Origin: Baylisascaris procyonis
Taxonomy: Eukaryota > Nematoda > Chromadorea > Rhabditida > Ascarididae
NCBI GenBank assembly: GCA_037389465.1
Contig: JAZARR010000231.1
Coordinates: 372,001 to 436,000 of the forward strand
Direction of reading: 5' to 3'
DNA: 64,000 nucleotides
The notes beneath the pieces were generated by a model. It saw nothing but the letters and a program-made list of their open reading frames with translations. It did no database searches and was not told the DNA's origin. Of the stretch, positions 1-13,052 are shown piece by piece. The position numbers were made by a program, and so were the translations under genes. Numbering within the stretch: position 1 is the stretch's first letter; each line of letters opens with the position of its first letter.

Positions 1-3000
1 ATCTTAAATTATCGACTCGAATGGAACTCCTAAGTGCTTAGAAACATTCCATTTCACCGCTATTAAGTGGCAATAGGTTTGTCCGAATTTCGCAACTTTA
101 GAGATGAATTCATTCACCTTTTCTGTTCAAGAAATTCCTATCAGCTAATCTCCGCTCTTTGATCATTGATCGGATTCGTTCCTTAGCTTCTGAGAATGCT
201 CTTTTGGCACCTTTGCAAATGAAACTTTTCAAAAACTGTCTGCAGGTCATAAACTCCTCATGAATTTTTCAAGAGTTTCGAAATGAGATCGGCAGCTTAT
301 TTCATATGAGAATTTCAACTGCAGCGTCTATATGCTCTTACTTTAACCAATGAAAGCCATCACTAAGAGGCCACATTTCACAGCATCGAGTCATTTTGCT
401 ATGTGGAGCAAAATGAACGAGTAGATTAAATTAACCAATAACAGAAAGAAAACACGATTTTTTCTCATCAAATCATTACTCCCCCTTGAGGGTAGTAAAA
501 GCTTTAAGAATTACCGTCAAAATTGCTTCTAAAAGCATTGACATTCTACGAAGCAGTTAGCTCTAAGCGAGACTGCCAATAAAAATTTGAATTTCGAAAA
601 CATATCCCTTAGTATATCAGTCGTGCAAATTTTCTGCAGCATGAAGAGCACTCACAGAGCCATTCTACAGATAAAAAGACTAACTGAACGTAAAAATGTT
701 GGCAAGGCAAAAGTTAGTGCCCTAAAACATTTGGGAAGGGAGGCGAGATTCATAACTCGATATTTAGCTGGTCGCTTAAGCGTTCAATTTTTCTGAATCC
801 GATTATCGTATCATAGAGCAAAATTTTCGAAATAGCTAAAAAAAAAACTGCATTTATCGTAGCCTCCATTTCCCAGCGCCTCTTGCTGAAGCCACCACCG
901 TAGACTGAGATCTAACTTTCCCTGGCTTTCCAAATAACATCGCTACCTATCATGTCAACTTTATAACTATGATCATTACGCAAAAGAAATGCGAGCACTT
1001 AGTTAATTCGATGGGTTCCCATTGGATAGTTCATGCACTCTTATAAAATGTTGACTTAATCCTTGCAAATTTATGGAAAATGTCCTCTTTTATCTAGCAT
1101 GAGCAAATATATGGTGTCTTATTCAGATGTTAGTGGACAGTAATTGGTATTGATATTCCATAAAGACAAATAAAGTTTTGTGGATGATAGGGCCTGAAGT
1201 GCATGCATGACTGGAAGCGATTCCACTAAACGTGTTGACGTAAGAAATGTGGGGCAATAATCTGGGAAATTCTGCCGTTGAGGAACATTTCGGCCTTGTG
1301 AAAGCACGATGGAAAGTCGGATGCGAAATACGTGTAACTGCGAAGTGAATGAGGTTGCAATTTGAGCGGGGAGACTTCCTTAAGGAAAGCTTTGGTCCAT
1401 AGCCACGGTGAAGGGATTGGGGGGAGGCACCAATGTGAGAAGAAGGACAGTTTGGCGAGCGCGGAACGAAAAGTTCGATTAGAGAAGTTGGAAAATTGCC
1501 TCAATGGGAGCATGGGGGAGCAGGGTGCTGTAACCATGAAACTTGGGTGTTGATGTGGATGCCGCCCCGTTCAAATCGCAGGCGGAAGAAAATTGTGACA
1601 TTTTGGTGGCGTCATACTCATGGTACACTTCACAGCGAACTGCGATTCTTTCAAAGTTGTAAAATTAGCGTCGTCGGACGGGAGTAATCTGAAATGAGCA
1701 GAAAGTCTACTCGATATACATCTCCCAATGTTCGCTTATCCATCGCTTAGAATCGATTAGCGAATGTTTGCTTAGAGAATTTTGCAGGGTGATCTCGGAT
1801 CGTAGGAAAACAGATGTCAAACAGATTTCGTGCTTGTGATTTCACTGGGTCGGGAGTATTGGGAGGCACACACCACTCACTCTACGAAAATATGCCTATA
1901 TGCACTAACATCATGCCATGATAGTTTGTTTCATTCAAAAATCTGCTTAAAAGCGAAAAGGCAAAAAAAAACACGACATCTGTTTCTCTAGCGAACATTC
2001 GTGAAATTCCAAGAAGCGTTAGCCCCAGTCGTCTGCCATAAGAATTCACGAAAGAATGCGTTGTGAAGCTGCAGATAACCGGCTGACGATGGGTTGGTTT
2101 TAACGCAATCAGTGTTCCGAACGTGCCGAATTCTCTTAAAAAGGATTACGAAGAAAGCGCGCAAGCACGAAGGTTAACGATGGCTACAATGTACATGCTT
2201 CCGTTGTTGCATAGCGCGATGCATTTATCATCATTTGCAAAATGCAAATATGAGAAACGATCGACAATTATGTTTTCACCTCGCGCACATCGACATAATT
2301 GTGATCTCTAAGTTGCTTCATTTTGAGGTTCGTTGCAATGGGGCAAATAAACAATCATACATTCTTATCAGAAAAGCCAACGATGCAACCGTTTACGGAT
2401 ATTTCATCAAAACAGTAATCAGTCGCGCTGCAAGTTGTCTAAATGTATATCCGTACAAAGAGCGTAGTCGAGGGGCATGAAGCAGTAGCGAGGATGTGCC
2501 ACACCTCGTTAGATTTTATATTTATTAGGTCGTAGAAATGAGGGACAAGTTGGATGAAAGCGAATGACCCGGACCACAACGGGTCGGAAGACCAGAGCGC
2601 CGAAAAGTGGCAAAAATTTGAAATGCCGAAAGCTGAAATTCCCAGCCGAAACGGCGTAAATCACTGAACTTGTGCTGGCCCGGAAACGCGAAAATCTAAA
2701 AGGTTTGACTTATTTCCAGTACGCATGAAAAATGTAAAACCTACTTCATCGAATACTGACTCCACAATGAACTTGAATTGATGAGGCGGTTGCATGGTGA
2801 GTTGCTATGACAGCCATATTTGCAAAAAAAAAAAAAAAAAAAAAAAATGAGACCACACCTCACTGATACCTCACTTCACAGGTAGGGAAAACCACTTGCA
2901 GCAATGGCATTGTGCGCATATCCGCAGAGGAACACCAACGAAGCAGAAATTTGTACTGAAATATAATATTTAATCGAATTATTTTACCCGATCGCTGAGT

Positions 3001-5430
3001 TTGCTGGCAAATGGTCGAATACCTGCGAAGGAAAAAGTGTATATGGCTCTTAGCAGCAAGTGGTGCGACGTTGCGGAAATATTGTGTCAATGTGTGGACG
3101 TATAATCCTCTTTTCTGCTCACCGCTATTTCAATTTGTACATCCCAATACATACGACGGTGAGATTTCTTAGCATCATTTAAACGATTAGATCCTCTTCT
3201 ACAGGGATTATATGGAGGAAAATGAATTGATTTTGCAACAGAGGGTCTGCTGCTCTAAGGGAAAACCACGCAAACGTCGACTGCGTTTTTATGGTTATTT
3301 GCATTTTACCGCGTTTCATCTGCAACAAAGTATGAAATATTTGATAGTTTCCGCAGTATGATTTGTGCAATAAAAAAGCATGCAGCTAGCTTCGAAAATG
3401 CGCGAAGTAGACCCTCCACAAAACCAGCGATTTTAGCGAGTCAGCGTTATAAGGCGCACTGCTAAAAGGTGGCAATCGACTGCAGGCAATAAACGTTATG
3501 TATCGAATGCAAAACATTAAGACAGCAGCAAAGCAACAATTTTTGTCCTCCTTAGTGTGATTTTTGAGAGAAGTACTTCCGTTCCTTCAATTTCATTCAT
3601 TTGGAACACTGCTATCATTAGCTTTCTGCTAAAAAGTCTTCGTCCACATCGGTGCAAAGTTATCCCCTCTTAATCTTAGCGTCGCAAAGCTTCCAAGTTC
3701 ACGGAAATTGTTGTAAAGACAAACATTCTGCCTTCCAACCCGATCCTACTGTTCACAAATTTTTGATGAATAAATCCTTTCAAAAGTCGAGGCGGCACTA
3801 TGGCCAAGTTACTTTTCCTGCTATTCTAAGCAGAAGCAGCATCTTGACAGCAGTGCCACCTCACCGTAATTTTCTGGATAAACTTAAAAATAAATTTCTG
3901 ATTTCTTGCTATATGCTAGTGAAAAGGAACTGGCTCCTCAGAAACTTTTGCTCCTTACCGAAGTACCAGAATCCTGAAATTTTGAATGAGCCAAGCTAAT
4001 GTGCGTCTGCAAGTGAGCATATTGCCCATCCCTCAAGGCATCGCGTATCGTTTTTCTTACCTTTCCACTATACCAGTACTTTCGCATGGTCAAGTGGGGA
4101 CAAGGGACGTCAGTGAAGTAATATTCGAGTCAAAGGAATACTGTTACGTGCAGCTTTGAGATGTGACCCAACTATGGTATGACTGTACGTCAAATACATG
4201 AACATGGAAGGGAAACATCAAAAGATGGCTGCTTATGCAGACATATTAGTGCTGTGAGAGTCAGTGCAAAATTGGTTAACGTTCTACACTTTAAATTTCG
4301 GCGTCCTTTTTCAAGATAAAGCACTCAAATAAAGCTCAACACATAACAGGCACAACGACAATAGCAGAAACTGTTGATAATAACATCAAAGGTACAGCAT
4401 AAGACACCCCTAACAGCACGATAACTTGTTAACGACAAGAAACTACAGCTTGAATGCACTCTCTGTAGCGTCAGCTCCGTACAGCAGTGGAGGTCGAAGA
4501 ACGCCGAATATATTAACAACGAATTAATCGATTGAACGCATACTTTTAGGTTGATGAAAGCATATACCATAATTTAATATCTTATCCAACAAATGTCAAC
4601 TAGCATGCAGCAATAAATAATGTCAGGTGAAATATGTAACATGAAATCTGAAGGATGAAATTAGAGAACATAGAAGGTCTCGAGAACATAAATCAGCATA
4701 AGTTATTCATTTAGGTATTCAAAAGTGTACGGCACTTATAGGAAATCCTTTTTGGTGGATAAAACCATTGACCATATAAGTGCAACTTCATCAATGCACA
4801 GCTACTTAGATAGCACAGGGATAATCACTTCGGACAGCGATTGTCAACCTAGATGACACCGAAGCGACCGTAGTTGGAAGGCTATGATACTTTCACCTCC
4901 TTTTTATATTCCTCATTTCCGAACTATTCGATTTAACAAGAAATGTTTACCATTCTGATGGCATCGATTGCCGTGTCGTATTTTTGCTAAATCGGAACAT
5001 TTTCTTAGTTCATAATTTCTATAAGAAGCTTGGGTATTCTGAACCGGTCAGAAAGGACTAGTCGCATCACGAAAGTGTAAAAATGAACAAATGAATTTAA
5101 GAATACCGTGGACAAACACGTAACCTCAGCTATCTCATTCCCAGCTATACAAGAAGATGCCGGGGCATGTGAAGAAGTCTTGCACACCTGTAGGTGATTT
5201 GTTGTGATGGAATGAATCAAAATTTTGAAATTATTTCAGGAATTGAAGCAGGCAAACAGTACTAAGATAATCGATGAGAATATCCTAGAAGCTGATTACA
5301 AAAATCGCATTTAAATTCTCGACTACATCGACAGAAGGAAATTTTTCAAAATTTCTCTTGTAATAACAGTGGCGACCACCTCAGTGCAAGATAGACCAGT
5401 CGGCTATAGTTCAGGGGGGAATAATGCGCA
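1..5430. other. Gene-poor DNA, no supported gene
   Basis: No open frame here has splice sites and composition that convince me. The stretch is AT-rich, with a GC-richer patch around 1360-1580 that is open in several frames on both strands and is more likely a diverged repeat than a gene. An uninterrupted A run of about 24 bases lies at 2824-2847. A second GC-richer patch at 2560-2700 is of unknown nature. I see no RNA gene. Confidence 0.5.
2824..2847. repeat. Poly-A run of about 24 bases
   Basis: An uninterrupted A homopolymer. It could be the tail of an old retroposed insertion on the plus strand, but no recognisable body precedes it. Confidence 0.8.
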
Positions 5431-5556
5431 GTGCATTGTAAGTCAAAGAAGGACAACAGCATACGTGCACATCAAACGACTGCCCACCATATGTCGTGTG
5501 GTTAGCCTAATAAAGAATCGGGACAATGTAAAAGGGGTGATGTGCTCATGTATTCA
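5431..5556 (+). repeat. Interspersed repeat, family R1 (copy 1)
   Basis: By-eye alignment shows this segment is homologous to 56079-56210. Shared blocks include GTTAGCCT, AAAAGGG and GATGTGCT followed by TGTATTCA. In the 31-codon core about three quarters of bases agree and there is no gap; the 5' part needs several small gaps. Differences fall evenly on all three codon positions, so the open frame common to both copies is not evidence of a protein. The GC-richer DNA to about 5890 may belong to the same element, but it does not align clearly with the DNA downstream of the other copy. Family unknown. Confidence 0.7.
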
Positions 5557-5889
5557 TTTGCTAGATTAGTCTTAAGGCAGTATGAGCCTACGTGTGGCCA
5601 TTGTAGTTACCGAAGTGATGGATGGCATAGTCGAGTTCGTCGGCTGCGACCACGGGATGTGGTGCCTATAATCGAAGGAATCCTTGTGAACGAGTCCTCA
5701 CTTGTTTGTCATCTCATCGTATACGTTTTACAAACTTTCGTTCTTATACCTGTGTCGTCTCGCAGTTCACTCGACCGCATCCCGACAGAGGGTGCAGATC
5801 CTTAAGGAGATCTGGACGACCAGACGAACCAAGGGGAATAGACCTTCACATCATCTCCAGAGGATATACCGCTATCTATGATCAGCAGC

Positions 5890-8800
5890 GGGGCTAGTAA
5901 CTGTCAAGGCAGTAAGAGCTATGATTGCCAAGCCAACTACGATTATGTCGGCAAAAGGCAAATTGCTGTGATAAGCTTAGCCCCTTCCTCCTTGCGCAAA
6001 AGCTTAAAAGATCTACAGCAGTTTCTTAAGTTGTGAAGTTATGGCAAAGGTCCGCTGCAGCTATGAGCGATTTAAAATGTTTGATAAAAAGCCACAACGA
6101 TCCATTTAACTGTATACATCAGCAACCGAATTGTAGAGACTGCTTTTCGAGTACAAATAATTAATATGAATCATTAATAAAAATTGGCACTTGTCAGATT
6201 GTTTGAGCGAGTAGTGAAAAGTCACGAAGACATCAATAACTGGTTTTAACTTTAGTCAATTAAGAAAATTATACAACTGTAGGGTTATCGCCCGCTCAGA
6301 AAGAACCTTGGAATATTTCACAAAAAGTTTCCAACAATTGATCGCTTATATGTGAACCCTACATTGTTTCTCACATAACGGCGCAACGGCCTTAAGTCTA
6401 TAGTAAATTCCACGCTATAGCAACATGTAATGGAAATAAATTAGATTGTGATAATCGAGTCAACTACACTCGCATCCATAAATAATACAGATAGGGGAAG
6501 TATGTTTAGAAATGCAAGCGTGACAGTGATAATCATAATATGTTTAATAGTGCAGTTTGAGCGATGGTTTATTAAAGGATATTGCTGACTGATGTGTAAG
6601 GAAAGTGCTTAACAATAATGTTCTCGTTTACAATCAATTATACGTTTCTTGTTTTAATATTACCGCTTAATACTGTATTATGAAGGCAGTGTTTACAAGC
6701 AGAGAGGCTTTTAATTCAGCGGTAAGGTTTTCCACTTGTCGTTACGGTATCTGATCTCGTAATTGCTTTGGGAAAAAGTAGAGCCAGCGCCATTATAAAA
6801 AGTTTTTTGGAAGCGTGAAAATGAAGGAGGACATTGTCTAAAATATTCGTCATTGGGAGATTTTGTTGTGCTTACAAGGTGAATTGGTACATGTGAAATC
6901 GAGCATTTATCAATAAGTTCATGGCAACTTCATTGCGCAGAAAATGAAAATCGTGCAAATTGTCCCAACCAATATGGTGATGGACTCACCATTTGATTTA
7001 CCGTATGTCTGAGGAGGCTCTAAAAACCAATTTTTCTACATATAAAGGTTTCTTCCGGCACATCAGCGCATCACAGCACCTAAGCTGGTATCCGGAAGAG
7101 TGATGTCAAATAATCGAAATACTATTATTGAAATTGCTGAGCACGTTATTTCGAAATTGGCGAAATGCACCTGTAGCAGCTGTCACTATATGTGCTTTTG
7201 ATAATCAACTGCTATGTGTACTCAGTGTCCTGCCTATGAAGAAAATGTGTATGCAATGTTTGAGACCAGTTCATGCATTTGAAGTTCAAATGCGCCAACC
7301 AAATACTTCAAACAAACGACAAAATATTTTAAGTGTTACAGTAAGAAATTCGTGAAAACGATGAATAGAGCAATTCATTTAGTACTAAAAGATTAGGCCA
7401 TGAGTATGGCCGAAATTTCCTAAGTTTTCAAAGACATCATGTGAGGGGAATATGCATAAACTAAACAGAACAGCTGCTCAAAGGAGATATATGAAAAGAA
7501 AAAAAAAGGACATTCACTTTAAGCATACGAATAGGTCGACTGTTGTGCGTGAATAGTGTGCAGATCATTTATTGCTTAATCTATTTTGCGTACAAAACAT
7601 CCGTCAATAGTTAGCAATAGATGAAGGCCGACATTGCCTTTAACCTCATCCTTTCTTGGGATGGCGTCAGGATGCGAGCGCATATGTCTATGACTCATTA
7701 ATGCAAATACTATTTAACTTTAATGCCTAGTTGAGTGTTTAATTTCCATCTGAATGTGTAGTTTGTTGCATATACTTTTCCCTATACTTCTATATGTATC
7801 TCATATATTCTCTACAAAGGATAGGCGAGCAATAGAATTTCATGAAGTGCTGAGAGATGTTTTCAAGAAGAAAAATTCAAGAACATTTTCAGCAAACATA
7901 AAAGTGCCATCGTCTAAATGGCGGTAATATATGGCTGTGTCACACTCGACGGATCTTTGTGTATAACCGCAGATTTGATTAAAAGATAAAGCGTAAAATC
8001 CTTTCTCTATTTGATATTTCTTCTAAGGTTTTAGCCTGTTATTGCTGAAGGTCTATATAATTAAATGCAGCATTTTCTAAAGTGTTGGAAATTTAGAAAG
8101 ATTTTATCTTCGAAGACTCAGATAAAAATGCTGTAGAAAAAGAAAGAAACAAAAGAATAAATTAAGAGGATTACTCATAGTGAGTACGGGCAATTTTCAT
8201 TATTCATTTTCGTAATTCAACTAATGATTGTTTTATATGTTGCTGTTTTGCATGTTTAGCGATGTCGATATTCACTAGAAAACTGGATGATGATCAGAAA
8301 AGATTCAGTAAGCAATCCAAAGGTGAAAGATGCAATGATGACGATACCTTAGAATTGCTTAATGTCTTTGTTATATTCCATGAAGTCGGTATTTCAACAC
8401 CCGCCGATGGGAACCAATATATATGGGAACGAAGGTAGCATTTGCTTGAATGGGTAGAGGGTTAACAGTGAGGCACCGAACGAAGATATCACTGCACAGG
8501 CAGTAATAGAACCTCACCATAGCCTATGCAATATTTTTTCTGTTGTTTAAAACTTGAAGGTGCCCATATTATTCTCCTAGTACCTACACTTCACAAAGCA
8601 TATAAACAACCGAATGCCTGTATAGTAGTATATTATTCTCGGGCCTTCACGGAACAATCCCGACTGCCCTAACGTTACAAAAATATGAGCTAGGATTATT
8701 GAAAGAATTCAGATCATCATCATCTTACGATTGCCATTTTATTCCATATGATCTATGATTTCTCTTAACGATACTTCCTCGCCTTAGTTCACAGCGCACT

Positions 8801-11800
8801 GATCTTTGGCAAATACTATGTTCTTACAATACAATAGCGAGAAGATCACTTGAACAGCAACAAACCTGGTTCACTGGTTCCGACGGTGATTCACCTCCAA
8901 AATACATTTCAACTTCCTCGTTGTTAGTGACTAGCGGATGCACGCTAAGAACATTGTAAATATGTGAATAAGCCCTGAAATTTTCACTGCCCTCATTACT
9001 TTATTAAGACATAGTTTACATATTTCTCCGCAAAAACTCGCTGTTCGGTTCACATTGTAACAAGAACGAAACGAAGATGCAGGCTAAGGATAAAATCCTC
9101 TTAAATAAATCGAGAAGAGTGTCAGAGGTGCCGTCGTAATATACGCTTTCGTAGTAACACTCGCAATTCCAAACATTTCCCAAGCATTTGCTCAGTAGCC
9201 ACCAAAGAACCGAAACATGCGAAAGAGCATGTTAGTACTCTTATTGCATCCAGTCACATTTAGTAGAGATTTGTGTTTAAATAGCGCGAATCATTTAAGA
9301 TAATAATCCAAGCGGTTGGAAATATGTGCACTTAGGAATTAAACGGATAGAGAAACGTATCCGTATCAACTGAAGCGATATGTGCTTTTAAATTCCACTC
9401 ATCTAACGGGCCCAACTTGAAACATTGACACATCGACGCTGATCCACGAACTTCGAATGGAGCTAGGATCGATTAGCAGTGGCAGAAGTACACGGGTCTT
9501 GGAAGCGCTCAGGTCTTCATTTTTCGACAGTGAGGTAACAAAGAATGTTCCATTTTTAGAAATTCTGCGAGGAGAGTCTGACTGCTGATAATACAAGTGC
9601 ATTATTTTCATATTATTTCTTGGTAATTCGTGCAGTTAGGTGATCCACTAAACGGAATTGCAGAGGTGCATGTCGTCTCAACACTCTTAGCATGCTCTTG
9701 CAGGTATTACCCAGCGTGAGGTGATGGTCATTTGGCTGCAGAACACATGAAAAGTTTGACACCCCTTTAAGTATCCGTAGCTCCGTTTGTAGCTAATGAA
9801 AATGTTTGATACGTTATCTGTACTAGATTTCTTAAGTCTACTTCATCAGCTCCTCAATAAAGTTATGGAAAGAAATGCATAATTAGGAATGTCATTAATT
9901 AGAATACTTTACAAATCTTTTTTACGAATATAATTTTACAAAACAGTTTTCGAAGGTACTTGAGGATTTTCATAAACGATCTTTTTTGCCGAAGAGCCTT
10001 GTTTCCAGAGTTCCGATCAGACGTTTCGGTCATAAATGGTGGTGCTCCGAAATGAACAGCTGGCGCATACGTGTCTACACAAGCAACATGATTATATGTA
10101 AGTGAATTTAATGAGGCTCCACTACATGAAACGTCACGAAAAAATATCCCTCCTAGTATAAACAGTGCCACTTCTGGAGAAGTGAAAATTCGTCGAAAGG
10201 ATTAAAAAAATCTGCTCAAGAGAATCACATCATAACGACCACTACACGATAAGAAACCATCAGCAGCAGGTACGTAGGTTGGAAATCTTAGTAAGTATTA
10301 CGGAAGCTTTTGAAACGAAGCTATTTCATAAGGGCAATTTGTTGAAGTGTTATTGCCATATGGGGGGGGGGGGTCGGATATCACAAAGATAACGATGGAG
10401 GGGGGGAGGGAATCCCTAAAATTGTGCGAGATTATGAAAAGCGCGAAAATAGTGACGTATTTGATTTCAACTCTCACTCGACTGAAACGCCTCTCGAAAC
10501 TGTGGCGAAATAGCAAAGCCATAGTATGTCTGCTAAATGTAGCACATTCAGAGAGTAATTTATTTATTACGTTCGAACATAATATAATATCCCACAATGG
10601 GAAAGGATAAGAGATAAGATTTTCAGAGACGATAGAAAACATGAATTTAGATTCAATATTATATTTTCCTCCCTACTTCCCATGTTAAAATAATGCAAAC
10701 GTGCGCCATGTCATGACACAGCACCAAAGATTTGACGTTTGGCATCATGCATTGGGGTCTACTTCCTGTTGCATGCAAAGGCAAACAAAGTGAACTGAGA
10801 CGTTTAAAACCATTATGTTAAGCTCAGCGGAAACTTCGCCGTCTGGAAGCCTCCATAAGCTAAATCCACTATGCGGAAATGAGGAAAAATTAAAGCTCCG
10901 AACTATTCAAGAGGTACGCAGCAAAAAATTCAATAAATCCTCGTAATTTCCAGGAACCTTCTTATATCGCATTAATCAGGAATTTGCAATGCATCGACTT
11001 AAGGAGCGTTAATTTGAGCAAAATAAGTGGAGAGGTGTCTAAAGTCGCTGTTTGCATTTCTTCTCATAATATGCCCGCTTGACGACTTGTCAATAAATGC
11101 CACAATTCGATGAATACTTCAATCGGGATTAAACTAAGCCATACACATATATGCGCCTTCTATAAATGATTATTTTCTTGTAAGAAGAGTGTGTGAAAAT
11201 TGATACGAAAAAATTGCAAAATTTATACAAATTCTTATATAGCTTTGGATAAAATTTCTTCTTTTCAAAGATGGTACATCGACCTGAATCTGACTAAAGT
11301 TAATCATCCTTTGATATATATTATAACTGCAAAATTGCATAGCTATAGCTTCATTGTTTTCCTATATGCGAACAAAGATAGCGAGGCAGAAACACATATA
11401 ACCTCAGACACGGCATTGTCTGTCGTCCGAAAGCGGATGAAAATGTCGAAAGCGCTTTGCGGCTAGCATTTAAAGAAGGTACTGCAAAAAAGTATTGAAA
11501 GTGCGGAAGATTATCGATGAATAGCACGCTTTGAAAACTAAATAGTGCAACTGAATACACAAAAAGTGGCGAAATTTGCCAAAAAAGCGAGCATGATATT
11601 TACGCCTACACCTTCGCGCACAACAACAACAGTGAATATGAGAAACAACGAGTAATGCAATGTAGGTCATAAGACATCTATGGTCCTCTGGATTCCAACA
11701 TTGGTATAATGCTTCTGTGAAAAGGACTCGTCTTTACATATTGCTCTGCCTGCAAAACGAATGATGCCAAGGCCCAGGCCTTGTGCATTTCTCCGTTTGT

Positions 11801-12963
11801 CTGTCTGTATTCGCATTCGACAGTTTCGAATCGAGAAACGCTAGAGGTATAGTTTCGAACTTTGGCGGACGTAATATACACCACCGAACTCTCTTAGGAG
11901 ATATAGAAATTTTAAGATACTAAGAAGTGAAGCGCATTTTAGTTACATAGCGGTCGACTCAGTTAACCACCGAAGAAGCATACCAGAGGAGCACGGTAGC
12001 GGTATTTACTTACCGCTTTCATAAGCAGCCATTTTCATATGCAGCAAACAAACGATAAATCATATGGAAAGCGCAACGATGTTTTAACTCGAAGGACAGA
12101 CGACTCTTCAAAATTCTAAACGAAAGATTCATTGCTTTTGCGAGCCGGGTGGCTAGAATTCAATCCAGCTGGTTGCAAAAGGCGTACATATTTTTGACAT
12201 TTTCAAATTTCTGCAACTATATTCAGACTGGTGATTCAGCTTCAACTTTAATCCGCCCTCCTATACAAATAATATAATATCTTAACGAACATTCATACAA
12301 AAGTTTCGATAAAACACTAACATACGCACGAGAACGAGACATGCATAGAAGTAAATGTGCACATTATTTTCGAAAAATTTGGCAGCTGCAGGTTTTCTGG
12401 CGCCAAAATTGAAAGTGCTAACGACACAGACACATACAAACAATTGTGCGCGGGCATCGCCACGTTACACTACACTCTGGAAGGTGGAACTCGCAGAGGT
12501 GCCTAAGACAACGGTTTTTTTCCCGGAAAGTTTCTATTAACGGCCGGATTAGCTAAGTCGTCTCATCATTACGGCATATGACTCACTATTTTGGCCAAAT
12601 CGGTGCAACTGCTTGCTCAGAAGGGCAGAAAATAGTTTTTTTTTTACTAAATCGTCACCGCATTTCAGTTACGGGTAAATCGTCACCGCGCTTCTTGCCG
12701 ACTGTCTTTACACAAGTAGACAGTTCGGAAATTGTTTTTAGCGACTTTTTTTGGTGTAAGCACCTGATAGATCGGAAAGTCCTGCAGTTTTTCCAGTGGA
12801 TTTGAGCGACTATGATTTCTGGCACCGTTGACGGGTCAACTAGAACGATGGAGAGGAAAGGCACCCTATGCTTCGGTTATACGCACAATTTTTCATTTGT
12901 TCTCAAACTAAACCTGCCGGAAGTATGTGCACGAACTTATACATATCTACTGAGTGCACATAA
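5890..12963. other. Gene-poor DNA, no supported gene
   Basis: Long AT-rich stretch with no open frame that combines coding-like composition with usable splice sites. It contains a G-rich block near 10365-10400 (a run of ten G followed by a GGAGGGGGGGAGG-type tract) and two exact copies of the 10-mer ATATAATATC, at 10584-10593 and 12272-12281. A short direct repeat of GTAAATCGTCACCGC type sits near 12645-12690. I see nothing else. Confidence 0.5.
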
Positions 12964-12985
12964 ACAAATAAATAAATAAATAAAA

Positions 12986-13052
<67 letters not shown>
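12964..13052. repeat. (AAAT)n followed by (AT)n microsatellite
   Basis: Tetranucleotide AAAT units at about 12964-12985 run into roughly 60 bases of pure AT dinucleotide. Open frames read through it give only Tyr-Ile repeats and are artefacts. Confidence 0.95.

Noticed and set aside
1226..1537. 103-codon minus-strand frame in a GC-richer patch
   Set aside because: The plus strand is open over the same patch as well, and neither has a motif or splice support; probably a diverged repeat.
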